From contig CAZWSL010000001.1 of the NCBI GenBank assembly GCA_964636495.1, positions 62,001-126,000 of the forward strand: a stretch of 64,000 nucleotides of DNA. The letters are read 5' to 3'. Numbering within the stretch: position 1 is the stretch's first letter; each line of letters opens with the position of its first letter. The notes under the pieces were generated by a model. It worked only from the letters and a program-made list of their open reading frames with translations. It was not told the origin of the DNA and did not search any database. This stretch comes from Desulfobacula sp964636495 (GTDB lineage Bacteria > Desulfobacterota > Desulfobacteria > Desulfobacterales > Desulfobacteraceae). Below are positions 43,606-52,543 of the stretch, piece by piece. Both the position numbers and the translations under genes were made by a program.

Positions 43606-43805
43606 TGATCATCACAAACTCAGGACAACTTGCATTGTATTTATTATTTTGTTCAGGCATTCTCGTAGCTTAGTATAAATATCCATTTTAACCCGGTGTA
43701 ATCTGATTGCCGGCCATCTTTGTATCGATTCACATATTTCATTACGCTTTTTGAAGGAATAGCAAGAAAATCAACCTTTGTCTCCTGATACGCATCTTAT
43801 CCCGC

Positions 43806-43835
43806 TTGACAAAGAATATTCACGTATTTTATATT
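43806..43835 (+). promoter_or_regulatory. Promoter of the VOC-family gene
   Basis: TTGACA (43806-43811), an 18-base spacer and TATATT (43830-43835), 55 bases before the start codon at 43891. Confidence 0.55.
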
Positions 43836-43890
43836 AATCAGGCACTTAATTAAATTCCAACCGACAACATCAGAAGTATAGGACAGAGAT

Positions 43891-44565
43891 ATGCGTACAA
43901 GAATGGATCATCTTGTAATAGGAGCAGAAAATCTCAAGCAGGGAATTGACTATGTGAGAGAGAATCTGGGTGTTGATATACCCTTTGGTGGTATTCATAT
44001 AAAAATGGGAACCCACAATCACCTGATGCAACTTGGAAACAGTGTTTTTCTTGAAATTATCGCTGTAAAAAATGATATCAAACCACCCAATCGTCCCAGA
44101 TGGTTCGGCCTGGATGATCCCTTTATCCGGCAGCAACTGGCAGTACAGCCGGCATTGTTAACGTGGGTTGTCAATACTGACAATATTCATAAGTTATTAC
44201 AGCAGGCAGCATTTCCATTTGGAAAAGCAGAATTGGTCAGCCGGGGGAATTTAAGCTGGCATTTTGGTCTCCCTGAAGATGGCAGGCTCATAGCCGGAGG
44301 GATGTTGCCCTATGTAATGGAATGGCGTACAGAAAAACATCCATCTGCAAATATGGCGGATCTCAACTGTAAATTTCAATATTTAGAAATCTTTCATCCA
44401 TACTCACAATGGCTCCAATCTACGCTAACATCAATTGGTGCAACAGATCTTGTGAAGATTAACAACCTGCCTGAAAATGAGGTTCCGTATATGGCAGCTT
44501 GCATCAAAACCCCCTATGGCGAAAAAAAAATATCCAGTTGTGCAGGGGTTACATTTTCAATATGA
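43891..44565 (+). CDS. VOC-superfamily protein (Glyoxalase_3 type)
   Basis: A 224-residue protein beginning MRTRMDHLVIGAENLKQGID, with GGIHIKMGTHNHLMQLGNSV and FLEIIAVKND following. This is the PF13468-like form of the vicinal oxygen chelate fold. His7, His in MGTHNHL and Glu in FLEIIA are candidate metal ligands. The substrate is unknown. An AGGACAGAGAT sequence precedes the ATG. The alpha/beta hydrolase gene starts 37 bases after it, so the two are likely an operon. Confidence 0.8.
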   Translation: MRTRMDHLVIGAENLKQGIDYVRENLGVDIPFGGIHIKMGTHNHLMQLGNSVFLEIIAVKNDIKPPNRPRWFGLDDPFIRQQLAVQPALLTWVVNTDNIHKLLQQAAFPFGKAELVSRGNLSWHFGLPEDGRLIAGGMLPYVMEWRTEKHPSANMADLNCKFQYLEIFHPYSQWLQSTLTSIGATDLVKINNLPENEVPYMAACIKTPYGEKKISSCAGVTFSI

Positions 44566-44602
44566 AAAACAGATTAAAACAGCCTGAACATATGAATGAA
44601 AA

Positions 44603-45454
44603 ATGATGCGTGAGGATTTTTTATTAAATAAGGATTTCAGGGTAACAGAAAAAACGCTTTGCCTGCCGGATAAAGTTGAAATTAAGATATTTGATTTTGA
44701 GCCGAATACGGCTGATCCTGAAAAATCTGTTATTGTTTTTGTTGCAGGCTGGATATCACTGATCAGTGGCTGGATAGATGTATTGAATATCCTTGCGCCC
44801 AAATATAGAATTCTCTATGTTGAAACACGGGAGAAAAGAAGTGCAAACTTACCGGTTATGGGTACAATTGATCTCTCCATTGAACAGATGGGCCGTGATA
44901 TAGATGTATTAGTCAGTGAAATGATACCCGGGAATCAGCCATTCTACTTTGCCGGAAGCTCAATGGGCGCTACTGTGATTCTTGATTATCTTTCCACGAA
45001 AAAGAGGGAGCCTGTCAACTCTTTTCTGGTTTCACCTATATGTGATTTTCCATTTCCATACTGGATTTTGTTTATGATAAAATTTTTCCCGGCCGCATTA
45101 TATAATGTAATAAAACCGTTATTAAAAGCATATCTGAGTTATTTCAGGTTAGACATTAAAAATGAACCGGACCAGGTAAAAAAATACTGCGGAACTATTG
45201 ATGCTGCCGAACCTGTTAGATTGAAGGCAAATGCTTATGCAGTCAGGAATTACTCTTTATGGGAAAAATTATCCGATATCAAATCTCCTGTTGTGATTAT
45301 CGGTGCAAAAACAGACAAACTTCACGGTATGGATATAATGGAAAAAATGGTAACCATAATGCCTTTGTCGAAACTTGAAATGATGGAAAGCAATAAGGAA
45401 ACTCACAGTGCCAAGATGGGTGAATTGATTGATCAATATATATCGTCCCGTTAA
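44603..45454 (+). CDS. Alpha/beta-fold hydrolase
   Basis: A 283-residue protein with an alpha/beta-hydrolase core: VIVFVAGWISLISGW (oxyanion region), nucleophile Ser120 in FAGSSMGATV, acid in VVIIGAKTDKLHG and a His near 269 (SNKETHSAKMG). The cap region (about 140-195) is hydrophobic, FPYWILFMIKFFPAALYNVI, and could contact the membrane or bind a lipid-like ester. The start at 44603 is one of two adjacent ATG codons. The substrate is unknown. Follows the VOC gene. Confidence 0.82.
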   Translation: MMREDFLLNKDFRVTEKTLCLPDKVEIKIFDFEPNTADPEKSVIVFVAGWISLISGWIDVLNILAPKYRILYVETREKRSANLPVMGTIDLSIEQMGRDIDVLVSEMIPGNQPFYFAGSSMGATVILDYLSTKKREPVNSFLVSPICDFPFPYWILFMIKFFPAALYNVIKPLLKAYLSYFRLDIKNEPDQVKKYCGTIDAAEPVRLKANAYAVRNYSLWEKLSDIKSPVVIIGAKTDKLHGMDIMEKMVTIMPLSKLEMMESNKETHSAKMGELIDQYISSR

Positions 45455-45544
45455 AAATCAAACACCGTGTCCCTCTATTGAGATCTTTGTATAATGCTCA
45501 ATCTTTTAATTATCCATATCGTAATCACTGAATGGTTTTATGAC

Positions 45545-46633
45545 TTATCTGGAAATTTTCTTAATCTCTTTTATAATCGCATTGCCCATCTCTTCGGTAT
45601 TTACAGGTTTCTGACTCTGAGCAGTGAGATCAGCTGTTAAAATATTTTTTTCCAGAACATCTGAGATGGCTTTTTCTATAGTGTCTGCAGCCTCTATAAA
45701 ACCCAGAGTATATCTCAACAGCATGGCACCAGATAAAATCTGGGCAATGGGATTGGCAATCCCTTTTCCGGCAATATCTGGAGCGGAACCACCTGCAGGT
45801 TCATAGAGTCCGAATTTTTTTTCGTTTAAGCTTGCTGATGCAAGAAGACCCATGGAGCCTGTGATCATAGCACACTCATCTGAAATAATATCCCCGAACA
45901 TATTTGGACACAAAAGGACATCAAATTGATGCGGGTCTTTGACAAGCTGCATTGTTGCATTGTCAACATATATATGGTTTAAGGTGACATCAGGATACTC
46001 CCTTGCAATCTGTGTAACAATTTCTCGCCAGAACACCATTGAAAAAAGGACATTTGCTTTATCTACAGAACTTACAATTCGATCTCTTTTCTGGGCTGTT
46101 TCAAACGCCATACGGGCAATACGTTCAATTTCAAATCTGGAGTACACCATTGTATCGTAGGCTTTTTCATCTAAACCACTTCCCATCCGGCCTTTTGGTT
46201 CTCCAAAATAGATACCGCCTGTCAGCTCTCTCATACAAAGGATATCAAATCCATTTTTAACAATTTCCGCCTTAAGAGGAGATGCAGAGGCAAGGGATGG
46301 GAAAACTTTTGCAGGTCTGAGATTACAGTATAAATCAAAATGTTTTCTTAATGGTAATAAAGCCCCTCTTTCAGGCTGCTCTTCCGGTGGGAGGTTTTCC
46401 CATTTTGGCCCGCCTACAGAGCCAAACAAAATAGCATCACTCTGTTCACAAAGAGTCAAGGTGCTTTCTGGTAATGCTCTGCCATGGTTGTCAATCGCAG
46501 CACCACCGACATCAGCATATTCATATTCAATATTCAATTTATAAAGACTGGAAACTTTTTCAAGGACTTTAACAGCCTGATCCATTACTTCTGGTCCTAT
46601 TCCATCTCCCGGGAGTACAGCTATTTTTTTCAA
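45545..46633 (-). CDS. leuB: 3-isopropylmalate dehydrogenase
   Basis: A 362-residue enzyme with MKKIAVLPGDGIGPEVMDQA, the LeuB-specific RELTGGIYFGEPKGR, catalytic Lys/Asp positions in SVDKANVL and LCPNMFGDIISDECAMI, and the NAD site AGGSAPDIAGKGIANPIAQ. It carries out the third step of leucine synthesis, oxidative decarboxylation of 3-isopropylmalate. leuA, leuC and leuD are not adjacent. Ribosome site AGGAG precedes the ATG. Confidence 0.97.
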   Translation of the reverse strand: MKKIAVLPGDGIGPEVMDQAVKVLEKVSSLYKLNIEYEYADVGGAAIDNHGRALPESTLTLCEQSDAILFGSVGGPKWENLPPEEQPERGALLPLRKHFDLYCNLRPAKVFPSLASASPLKAEIVKNGFDILCMRELTGGIYFGEPKGRMGSGLDEKAYDTMVYSRFEIERIARMAFETAQKRDRIVSSVDKANVLFSMVFWREIVTQIAREYPDVTLNHIYVDNATMQLVKDPHQFDVLLCPNMFGDIISDECAMITGSMGLLASASLNEKKFGLYEPAGGSAPDIAGKGIANPIAQILSGAMLLRYTLGFIEAADTIEKAISDVLEKNILTADLTAQSQKPVNTEEMGNAIIKEIKKISR

Positions 46634-46983
46634 CTCTTTTTCTCCTGATTACAGATTGTCACTTTTTTATTTGTCTTTTTACTCTTTAAGCAAGTCACTT
46701 ATAATGTGTTTTATTTTACTGATTTTTTTTTAATATGCAATATAAAATTCAGCTTTTATAAAAAAAGTTTAAAAATACTAAATAATTCTATTTTTTATTT
46801 TTAATCGGATTTTATCTTTTAATGGAAAGCAGGAGCGGTACAGGCGTAATTTTATACTGCAAAATGGTTTTCTGAATCTACTGTATGATATCAGTCAGAT
46901 AAAAGGTGGAAATGCGGCTTTTTGACAAAAATTAAAATAAAGCAGGGCAGAAATTTTTTTCTGCCCTGCTTTCTGGAATATCT
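46634..46983. other. AT-rich intergenic region between leuB and the cold-shock gene
   Basis: A 350-base, very AT-rich stretch upstream of leuB and downstream of csp (both minus strand). It contains the csp terminator at 46940-46972 and presumably the leuB promoter, for which I could not pick a convincing -35/-10 pair. No reading frame or repeat is supported. Confidence 0.5.
46940..46972 (-). terminator. Rho-independent terminator of the cold-shock gene
   Basis: AAGCAGGGCAGAAA and its exact complement TTTCTGCCCTGCTT form a perfect long stem with a short loop of T/A. It lies about 12 bases after the csp stop and is followed on the minus strand by a T/A-rich run. Confidence 0.88.
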
Positions 46984-47184
46984 TCAGACTCTTATCACTT
47001 TTTTAGCTGAGAGTCCTTTTTGATTTTCTTCAACTTCAAACTCTACTCGTTCACCCTCTTCAAGTGTTTTAAAACCAGACATTTCAATGGCTGAGAAATG
47101 AACAAATACATCGTCTCCTGACTCCTGTTCAATAAACCCAAAGCCTTTTTTGGAATTAAACCATTTGATCGTTCCTTCATTCAC
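46984..47184 (-). CDS. Cold-shock protein (CspA family)
   Basis: A 66-residue single OB-fold protein with RNP1 KGFGFIEQ and RNP2 DVFVHFSAI, full length for the family. It binds single-stranded RNA and DNA and acts as an RNA chaperone. It probably starts at GTG 47184, six bases after a perfect AGGAGG. It lies 150 bases downstream of qmoC on the same strand, with its own strong terminator. Confidence 0.96.
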   Translation of the reverse strand: MNEGTIKWFNSKKGFGFIEQESGDDVFVHFSAIEMSGFKTLEEGERVEFEVEENQKGLSAKKVIRV

Positions 47185-47256
47185 AATTTACCTCCTTAAA
47201 TTACCACATAAGCAGATTGGATGAAAAGCAGCCCATATGTTCTGTGCAGAGTATGT

Positions 47257-47276
47257 TTAACTAACTGTATAGTTAA
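47257..47276. repeat. Inverted repeat upstream of the cold-shock gene
   Basis: TTAACTA and TAGTTAA flank a six-base centre, a perfect 7-bp dyad in the qmoC-csp gap, about 75 bases upstream of the csp start. It could be an operator or a leader-RNA stem. It shares the TAACTA/TAGTTA arms with the qmoB-qmoC hairpin. Confidence 0.4.
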
Positions 47277-47335
47277 TACACCCGGATTTTACAATCCTGC
47301 ATAAATAAAACAGGTGGGCTAATTTTTCAGCACCC

Positions 47336-48544
47336 CTATTTTCTGTTACCATATTCTGCATATGCCATTGCAGTAAGCCTGTATACAAGATGAGCCATTT
47401 TGGAAAATGGCAGAAATGCAAACAGTTCAAAGATGGCAATCAAATGCAGATAGTAAAAGAAATACGAAACCGCAGTCATATGAGCCAGGCGAGCCATCTC
47501 AGTCAGCATGCCTGTTAGGCCAAGAGAAAAAACAACAACCAGAATAAACCAGTCTTTATAAAGTGTTATCTGCTCATTTTTTTTATCAAGTCTGTTTTTA
47601 ATCATTAATCCAGCACCAATGGTTAAGGAGACCCCGGCAATATTTGCAATCCATTTTATGGGATTGAGCTGGGAATATGGACTTGGGAGGTTTCCTATGT
47701 ACAGCATTATTCCACATACAGCTGTTACAAAAAAGAGTCCTATAAATGCATAGAGAACCATCATGTGAGGAGTTGCCCTGTCTTTGTTGGCTTCACACTC
47801 ATTGAATTTATCGTGTTTTAAAACAACAGGTATAACCCTTAAAAGTGCCTGGAAGAATTCCTTATAATCCAGTTTTGCCTTGGCAGTTTTGCCTTCTCTG
47901 ACAGCATTTTCATGAATATCGTTTAGAAAATTTTTAAGGCTTAAAAAGAATATAACGGTTACAGCTGTTGCTATTGGTACAAAAGTCATGTCCACAAACC
48001 ATGTTGAAAAAAAGTCTGCCTGTGCAATTACATGCTCTCCACCTTCATGGGCATGGGACCAGTGAAGACGTCCTCCGAGAATATCTCCGAAAAGCGTATG
48101 AAAGATTTTTTCCATTGTGTCTTTGCCAATCATGGTGATAAATGCAAGTATACCAAACCAGATGGCAGGGATTAAAAGAAGTATGGGCAATTTTTTGGGA
48201 TCATTTACTGCCTTTGCCAGCGCTTTTGGCTGTGCATACTCTGTAATGGCAACTGATCTGACCGCAGAGAGCACATCACCGGGTGCTGCACCTCTGGGAC
48301 AGAGATCTGTACAATCGCCGCATTGATGACAAAGCCATATGTCACCACTGTTTACAAGCCTGTCTTTAAGACCCCAGGAAGCAGCTATCATCTCTTTTCG
48401 CGGAAAAGGACTGTCTTCGGGAGCAATGGGACATGCAACCGAGCACGTGGCGCATTGATAACATTTTTTTAAAGTTTCTCCACCAAGACCTTTAACCTGA
48501 GCTATAAAATCCAGATCTGGTTGAGCAAGATATTTTTCAGTCAT
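47336..48544 (-). CDS. qmoC: Quinone-interacting membrane-bound oxidoreductase, subunit QmoC
   Basis: A 402-residue protein. The N-terminal part has two [4Fe-4S] motifs (CYQCATCSVACP and CHQCGDCTDLCP), as in HdrC. From about residue 120 onwards there are six hydrophobic helices with histidines suited to haem b, as in HdrE/NarI-type cytochromes. It is the membrane arm that exchanges electrons with menaquinone and links to AprBA. A GGAGG site sits directly after a 9-bp hairpin downstream of qmoB. Last gene of the qmo operon. Confidence 0.96.
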   Translation of the reverse strand: MTEKYLAQPDLDFIAQVKGLGGETLKKCYQCATCSVACPIAPEDSPFPRKEMIAASWGLKDRLVNSGDIWLCHQCGDCTDLCPRGAAPGDVLSAVRSVAITEYAQPKALAKAVNDPKKLPILLLIPAIWFGILAFITMIGKDTMEKIFHTLFGDILGGRLHWSHAHEGGEHVIAQADFFSTWFVDMTFVPIATAVTVIFFLSLKNFLNDIHENAVREGKTAKAKLDYKEFFQALLRVIPVVLKHDKFNECEANKDRATPHMMVLYAFIGLFFVTAVCGIMLYIGNLPSPYSQLNPIKWIANIAGVSLTIGAGLMIKNRLDKKNEQITLYKDWFILVVVFSLGLTGMLTEMARLAHMTAVSYFFYYLHLIAIFELFAFLPFSKMAHLVYRLTAMAYAEYGNRK

Positions 48545-48558
48545 ATTATGATACCTCC

Positions 48559-48580
48559 TAACTATTTAATAAAATAGTTA
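48559..48580 (-). promoter_or_regulatory. Hairpin between qmoB and qmoC next to the qmoC ribosome site
   Basis: TAACTATTT and AAATAGTTA form a perfect 9-bp stem with a four-base loop. On the mRNA it starts a few bases after the qmoB stop and ends exactly where the qmoC Shine-Dalgarno (GGAGG) begins. It has no T run, so it is more likely an mRNA-processing or translation-tuning element than a terminator. Confidence 0.55.
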
Positions 48581-48584
48581 AAAT

Positions 48585-50921
48585 TTAGAATCCTTTAAAT
48601 GGGTTAGGACCAAGAGCTTCAACTTCGTCAACAAATTCATTGATTATTTCAGGAAGCTTATCATATTCGTCAATTGCAACTTCTTTAAAAGTTACACGCT
48701 CTTCCTCAAGTGCCAGACTTGAAAGTGCATCACCGATTTTCTTTACACGGATTTCTGCAAGTTCAGAGCCTTTAATAAAATGGCATTGATAATCATCACC
48801 ATGTTTACACCCGATAAGAATGACACCATCCATTCCCTGTGCCAGTGCATCTTTAATCCAGATTGTGTTAACAGAACCCAGACATCTTACTGGAATAAAT
48901 CTGACATTAGGGGAGTAGTCAATTTTATTCATGCCAACCATATCAAGAGCTGGCAAAGCATCATTTTCACAGATTAGTGCAAGGAATCTGAATGGAGGTT
49001 CATCATAGTCATCTTCCGAAGGAACTCCCACCGCTTTTACCTGGGAACCAATGGAGTCTATTGAGTAATCTGCAAAAGAGATAATTCTTTCAGGGCATGC
49101 TCCAAGACATGTTCCACATCTTCTGCATCTGGTTGGATTGGCTTTGGGTGTCCCTTTTTCATCATCATCAAGGGCACCGAAAGGACATTCAACTGTGCAG
49201 CGTTTACATTGAGTACATCTTTGAAAAAAGAAATCAGGAAACGTTTTATCTCCCGATCTGGGGTGGACAGCCATTCCTCTGTTTGCACTTTCAATACACT
49301 GGATTGCTTTCAGGGCAGCGCCTGCTGCATCTTCCATTGACTCTTCAATGGTCATGGCCCGTCTGACTGCTCCGGCAGCATAAATACCGGTTCTCTGGGT
49401 TTCATATGGAAAACAGATATAATTGGAATCAGCATACTGACCGAAGATATCATTATCCCTGAAGCTGGGTCCCTGTCTATAAGCAAGATTAATGATGGGG
49501 TCATCCTTGGTTACAGGAATCATACCACCTGCCAGAACCACCATATCCGCCTTGATGGAAAGATTTTCACCCAGGAGTGTATGAACAGCTGTCACGCCGA
49601 GACTGTTGCCCTGTTGAGCAACTTCTGTAACAGAGCCTTTAGTCATGAAGATTCCATCTTCCTGCTGCATATTTTTATAAAAATACTCCTGCAGACCGGG
49701 AGTTCTCATATGCTGATAGATAATATATGCTTTACCATCCTGATAGTCATCTCTGACATACCTGGCCTGCTTTAAAGCTACCTGGCTGGTTACAGAACCG
49801 GTATATTGAAAATCTGCATCATCCTTATCACTGCCTGGTGACTGGATGAATACGACATTTTTAGCCTCTTTGCCATCTGAAGGTCTGACAATTTTGCCTT
49901 TTGCTGCAATTTTTTCAAACTCATCATTGCTCACAACATCGTCAAGATCTATACCAAGGTGTTCGTAGTTTTCACCTTCAAGCACATCAGGCCGCCAGCC
50001 AGCAGCCAGGACTACAGCACCGTAAAGCTCACCATCAGGATCAAGCTGCAGAATGTCTTCACGTCCCTCATTATATTCAAGATATTTGGCGTGTGCATCT
50101 TCTGCTGTCAACTCTTTACCGTTCTCATCAACCAGCATCTCTTCCGGTAGAGGGAAAGGTACATCAAAGGGGATTTTTTCACCTGGAGTTTTGAATGTTA
50201 CTGTGAATTCACCTGGCTGCCCTGCTATACGCGCTACTTCAGTAGAAGTTCTGACATCAATACTGGAAAAACTTTCAACCTGGGCAATCAGATCATTTAC
50301 AGCCGGGGGCCGAAGCGTTTCAAAGGGCTCTTTAACCGGCATCTGACTTCGTAAACCCGCTGCATAACCACCAAGCTTTTCATCTTTCTCAACAATTGTA
50401 ACATCATATCCTGCTTTTGCAGCATCAAGGGCAGATGACATTCCTGTCACACCACCGCCGATAACCAGGATTTTTCTGGAAAAAGATTCTGTTTTATACG
50501 GTTCTGGAAGTTTTACTTTTTCAACTCTTATCATTCCCATCTTGATATAGTCTTCAGCTTTCATCTGAACGGGATCAAAATGTTCTTCATCATCTTTTTG
50601 ATCTTCTTCAAGTTTGGGGTATGTTTCTCTTGAGTGCGGCCAAACAACACCTTCTCTCAAGTTTGTCCTTTCAACTATACAACCTTCAAAATTAAATACA
50701 TCAAAGTTAACACGCCTGGAGCAGGCTCCTATGACCATAGCATTAACTTTTCCGTCATCAATATCTTTTTGAATTAAAGCGACACCTTCTTTTGAGCACA
50801 GAAATGGATGAGTTGTACAATTTACCCCCTCTTCATCAGGAATATCAATGAGATCTTCCATATCGAGGGTATCACCGATTCCACATCCTGTGCAGATATA
50901 TACTCCATATTTTTTATCCAT
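48585..50921 (-). CDS. qmoB: Quinone-interacting membrane-bound oxidoreductase, subunit QmoB
   Basis: A 778-residue flavoprotein related to HdrA. N-terminal cysteines (CTGCGIGD, CTTHPFLC, GACSRRVNF) are followed by the FAD fold ILVIGGGVTGMSSALDAAKA (about 150-169). A two-[4Fe-4S] ferredoxin (CTQCKRCTVECPFG and CRRCGTCLGACPE) comes next, then an MvhD-like C-terminal domain with VRCLGSVNTIWIKDAL and IGCKHGDDYQCHF. It relays electrons within QmoABC towards APS reductase and has been proposed to take part in electron confurcation. Start 3 bases after qmoA. Confidence 0.97.
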   Translation of the reverse strand: MDKKYGVYICTGCGIGDTLDMEDLIDIPDEEGVNCTTHPFLCSKEGVALIQKDIDDGKVNAMVIGACSRRVNFDVFNFEGCIVERTNLREGVVWPHSRETYPKLEEDQKDDEEHFDPVQMKAEDYIKMGMIRVEKVKLPEPYKTESFSRKILVIGGGVTGMSSALDAAKAGYDVTIVEKDEKLGGYAAGLRSQMPVKEPFETLRPPAVNDLIAQVESFSSIDVRTSTEVARIAGQPGEFTVTFKTPGEKIPFDVPFPLPEEMLVDENGKELTAEDAHAKYLEYNEGREDILQLDPDGELYGAVVLAAGWRPDVLEGENYEHLGIDLDDVVSNDEFEKIAAKGKIVRPSDGKEAKNVVFIQSPGSDKDDADFQYTGSVTSQVALKQARYVRDDYQDGKAYIIYQHMRTPGLQEYFYKNMQQEDGIFMTKGSVTEVAQQGNSLGVTAVHTLLGENLSIKADMVVLAGGMIPVTKDDPIINLAYRQGPSFRDNDIFGQYADSNYICFPYETQRTGIYAAGAVRRAMTIEESMEDAAGAALKAIQCIESANRGMAVHPRSGDKTFPDFFFQRCTQCKRCTVECPFGALDDDEKGTPKANPTRCRRCGTCLGACPERIISFADYSIDSIGSQVKAVGVPSEDDYDEPPFRFLALICENDALPALDMVGMNKIDYSPNVRFIPVRCLGSVNTIWIKDALAQGMDGVILIGCKHGDDYQCHFIKGSELAEIRVKKIGDALSSLALEEERVTFKEVAIDEYDKLPEIINEFVDEVEALGPNPFKGF

Positions 50922-50923
50922 GA

Positions 50924-52204
50924 TTATCCTCTCCTTACAAGGGTATGAATGGCTTTAAGGGCCATGCCTGTAGCATTCTGGTTAGAAGTTACAACATCTG
51001 CAGGTTTATTTGCACAACCAGCTGCAAATATACCGCCTTTTGAGAAGTCATTGATGATAAAACCTTCATCATTACAGTTTAAATCAACATCTGGCTTATC
51101 AATTGCTGAATTGGGCTGCATACCTGTTGCCAGTACCAGCATATCAACATTCTGTCTTATTTTTTCTCCTGAAATAGTATCTTCGGCAACAATATTAATA
51201 TTGCCTGTTTCTGACTCTTCTGAAACTTCTGCAATCTTGCCTTTTACAAAAAAGATATTCTCATCTTCTTTAAGTTTGGCATAAAAATTTTCATATTTAA
51301 GTCCAGGAGTTCTCAGGTCTATATAGTAGATGTATATTTTTGCATCCGGGTATTGTGCCCGAAGATATGTTGCATGTTTTAATGATGCCATGCAGCAGAT
51401 ATAAGAGCAGTATGAGAGGTGGTTCTCATCCCTTGATCCTGCGCACTGTGCAAATGCAATGGTTGCAGGTGCCTTGTCATCTGACGGTCTTACTATTTTA
51501 CCTTCAGTGGGACCATTGGAAGAAGCCATTCTCTCAATCATCATATTTGTTACAATATTTTGATATCTGCCAAATCCAAGGTTGTCAATTTTTGTTGCAT
51601 CATAGGGAGACCAACCCGTATTCCAGACAATGGCACCAACCTTGAGATCTATGGTTTTCTCTTCCATGTCAAAATCAATGGCATCATATTTACACGCCTC
51701 TTTTACTTTGTCACGGTCATCCGTACTCATGGCTGGATCCATTACATATCGTGATGGGAATGCCATGTTATGGGGTATATATGCTGCTTTTCTCCTGTCC
51801 ATTCCAAAGTTGAACTCATTTGAGATTTCTGTGGAACAAACGTCTGCGCAATCTCCGCACGCCGTACAGTTTTGATTCACGTATCTTGGAGCAGTCTTTA
51901 CAGTTACCGTGTAATCACCTGCTGTCCCTTCCACACTCTGGACTTCAGACATGGTAAAAACAGTAATGTTTTTATTATCTTTCAGCCTTCGATAGTTTAT
52001 TTCAAGTCCACAGGTTGGCGGGCAAAGTTTAGGAAAGTAGTGTTTAAGCTGCGACACTCTTCCTCCCAGTGATGCTTCCTTCTCTACAAGGAAGACCTCA
52101 TACCCCACTTCAGCAGCTTCCAGGGCAGTTGTAAGGCCGCTGATTCCACCGCCAACCACCATCAGGCTTCCACTGACCGGAGCTAAATTTTTATCATTTG
52201 TCAT
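50924..52204 (-). CDS. qmoA: Quinone-interacting membrane-bound oxidoreductase, subunit QmoA
   Basis: A 426-residue HdrA-like flavoprotein: FAD fold SLMVVGGGISGLTTALEAAE (about 13-32), conserved KLCPPTCGLEINYRR, one iron-sulfur motif CTACGDCADVC, and CSYICCMASLKHATYLRAQY. It is cytoplasmic and forms QmoABC with the next two genes. It begins a transcript separate from, or read through from, aprA, since a terminator lies between. Confidence 0.97.
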   Translation of the reverse strand: MTNDKNLAPVSGSLMVVGGGISGLTTALEAAEVGYEVFLVEKEASLGGRVSQLKHYFPKLCPPTCGLEINYRRLKDNKNITVFTMSEVQSVEGTAGDYTVTVKTAPRYVNQNCTACGDCADVCSTEISNEFNFGMDRRKAAYIPHNMAFPSRYVMDPAMSTDDRDKVKEACKYDAIDFDMEEKTIDLKVGAIVWNTGWSPYDATKIDNLGFGRYQNIVTNMMIERMASSNGPTEGKIVRPSDDKAPATIAFAQCAGSRDENHLSYCSYICCMASLKHATYLRAQYPDAKIYIYYIDLRTPGLKYENFYAKLKEDENIFFVKGKIAEVSEESETGNINIVAEDTISGEKIRQNVDMLVLATGMQPNSAIDKPDVDLNCNDEGFIINDFSKGGIFAAGCANKPADVVTSNQNATGMALKAIHTLVRRG

Positions 52205-52543
52205 GCTGTCCCTCCGAATTTAAATTATTTTTGTTTTTCAAGTATTAGTCTAAGCCGGAAATTCCGGTATTCTGTCTCCTGTTTTGTAAGGGTAAAAACA
52301 GTTGAATACTGCGGGAAGATTACGTTGTGTAACCATTATATTGTTATCCAAGGCTGTTTTTTTACCATTACAAAAAAAGAGACAAATGGTTTGCCCTTGA
52401 AAATAAAAATCTTGAAAATATAAACCTATATAATATAAAAACCTCCAGGCACTGGATTACCAGTACCCGGAGGTCGATTCTAAAAACTTACTTTAAGATT
52501 TTTTCTCAAAATTTAGTTGTCAAGCCTAGAGAACTTGCACACC
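52205..52543. other. aprA-qmoA intergenic region
   Basis: A 339-base region between aprA and qmoA (both minus strand). It holds the apr terminator (52436-52476) and, nearer qmoA, a TATAAT on the minus strand (about 52336-52341) that may be a qmo promoter without a good -35. No reading frame is supported. Confidence 0.5.
52436..52476 (-). terminator. Terminator between aprA and qmoA
   Basis: On the minus strand ACCTCCGGGTACTGG pairs with CCAGTGCCTGGAGGT (two G-U pairs) around a four-base loop, followed by TTTTTATATTATA. It would stop or attenuate aprBA transcription before qmoABC, letting AprBA be made in excess. Confidence 0.8.

Noticed and set aside
45455..45544. Terminator between the alpha/beta hydrolase gene and leuB
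   Set aside because: Only a six-base stem (ATTGAG/CTCAAT) with a 14-base loop; too weak to call.
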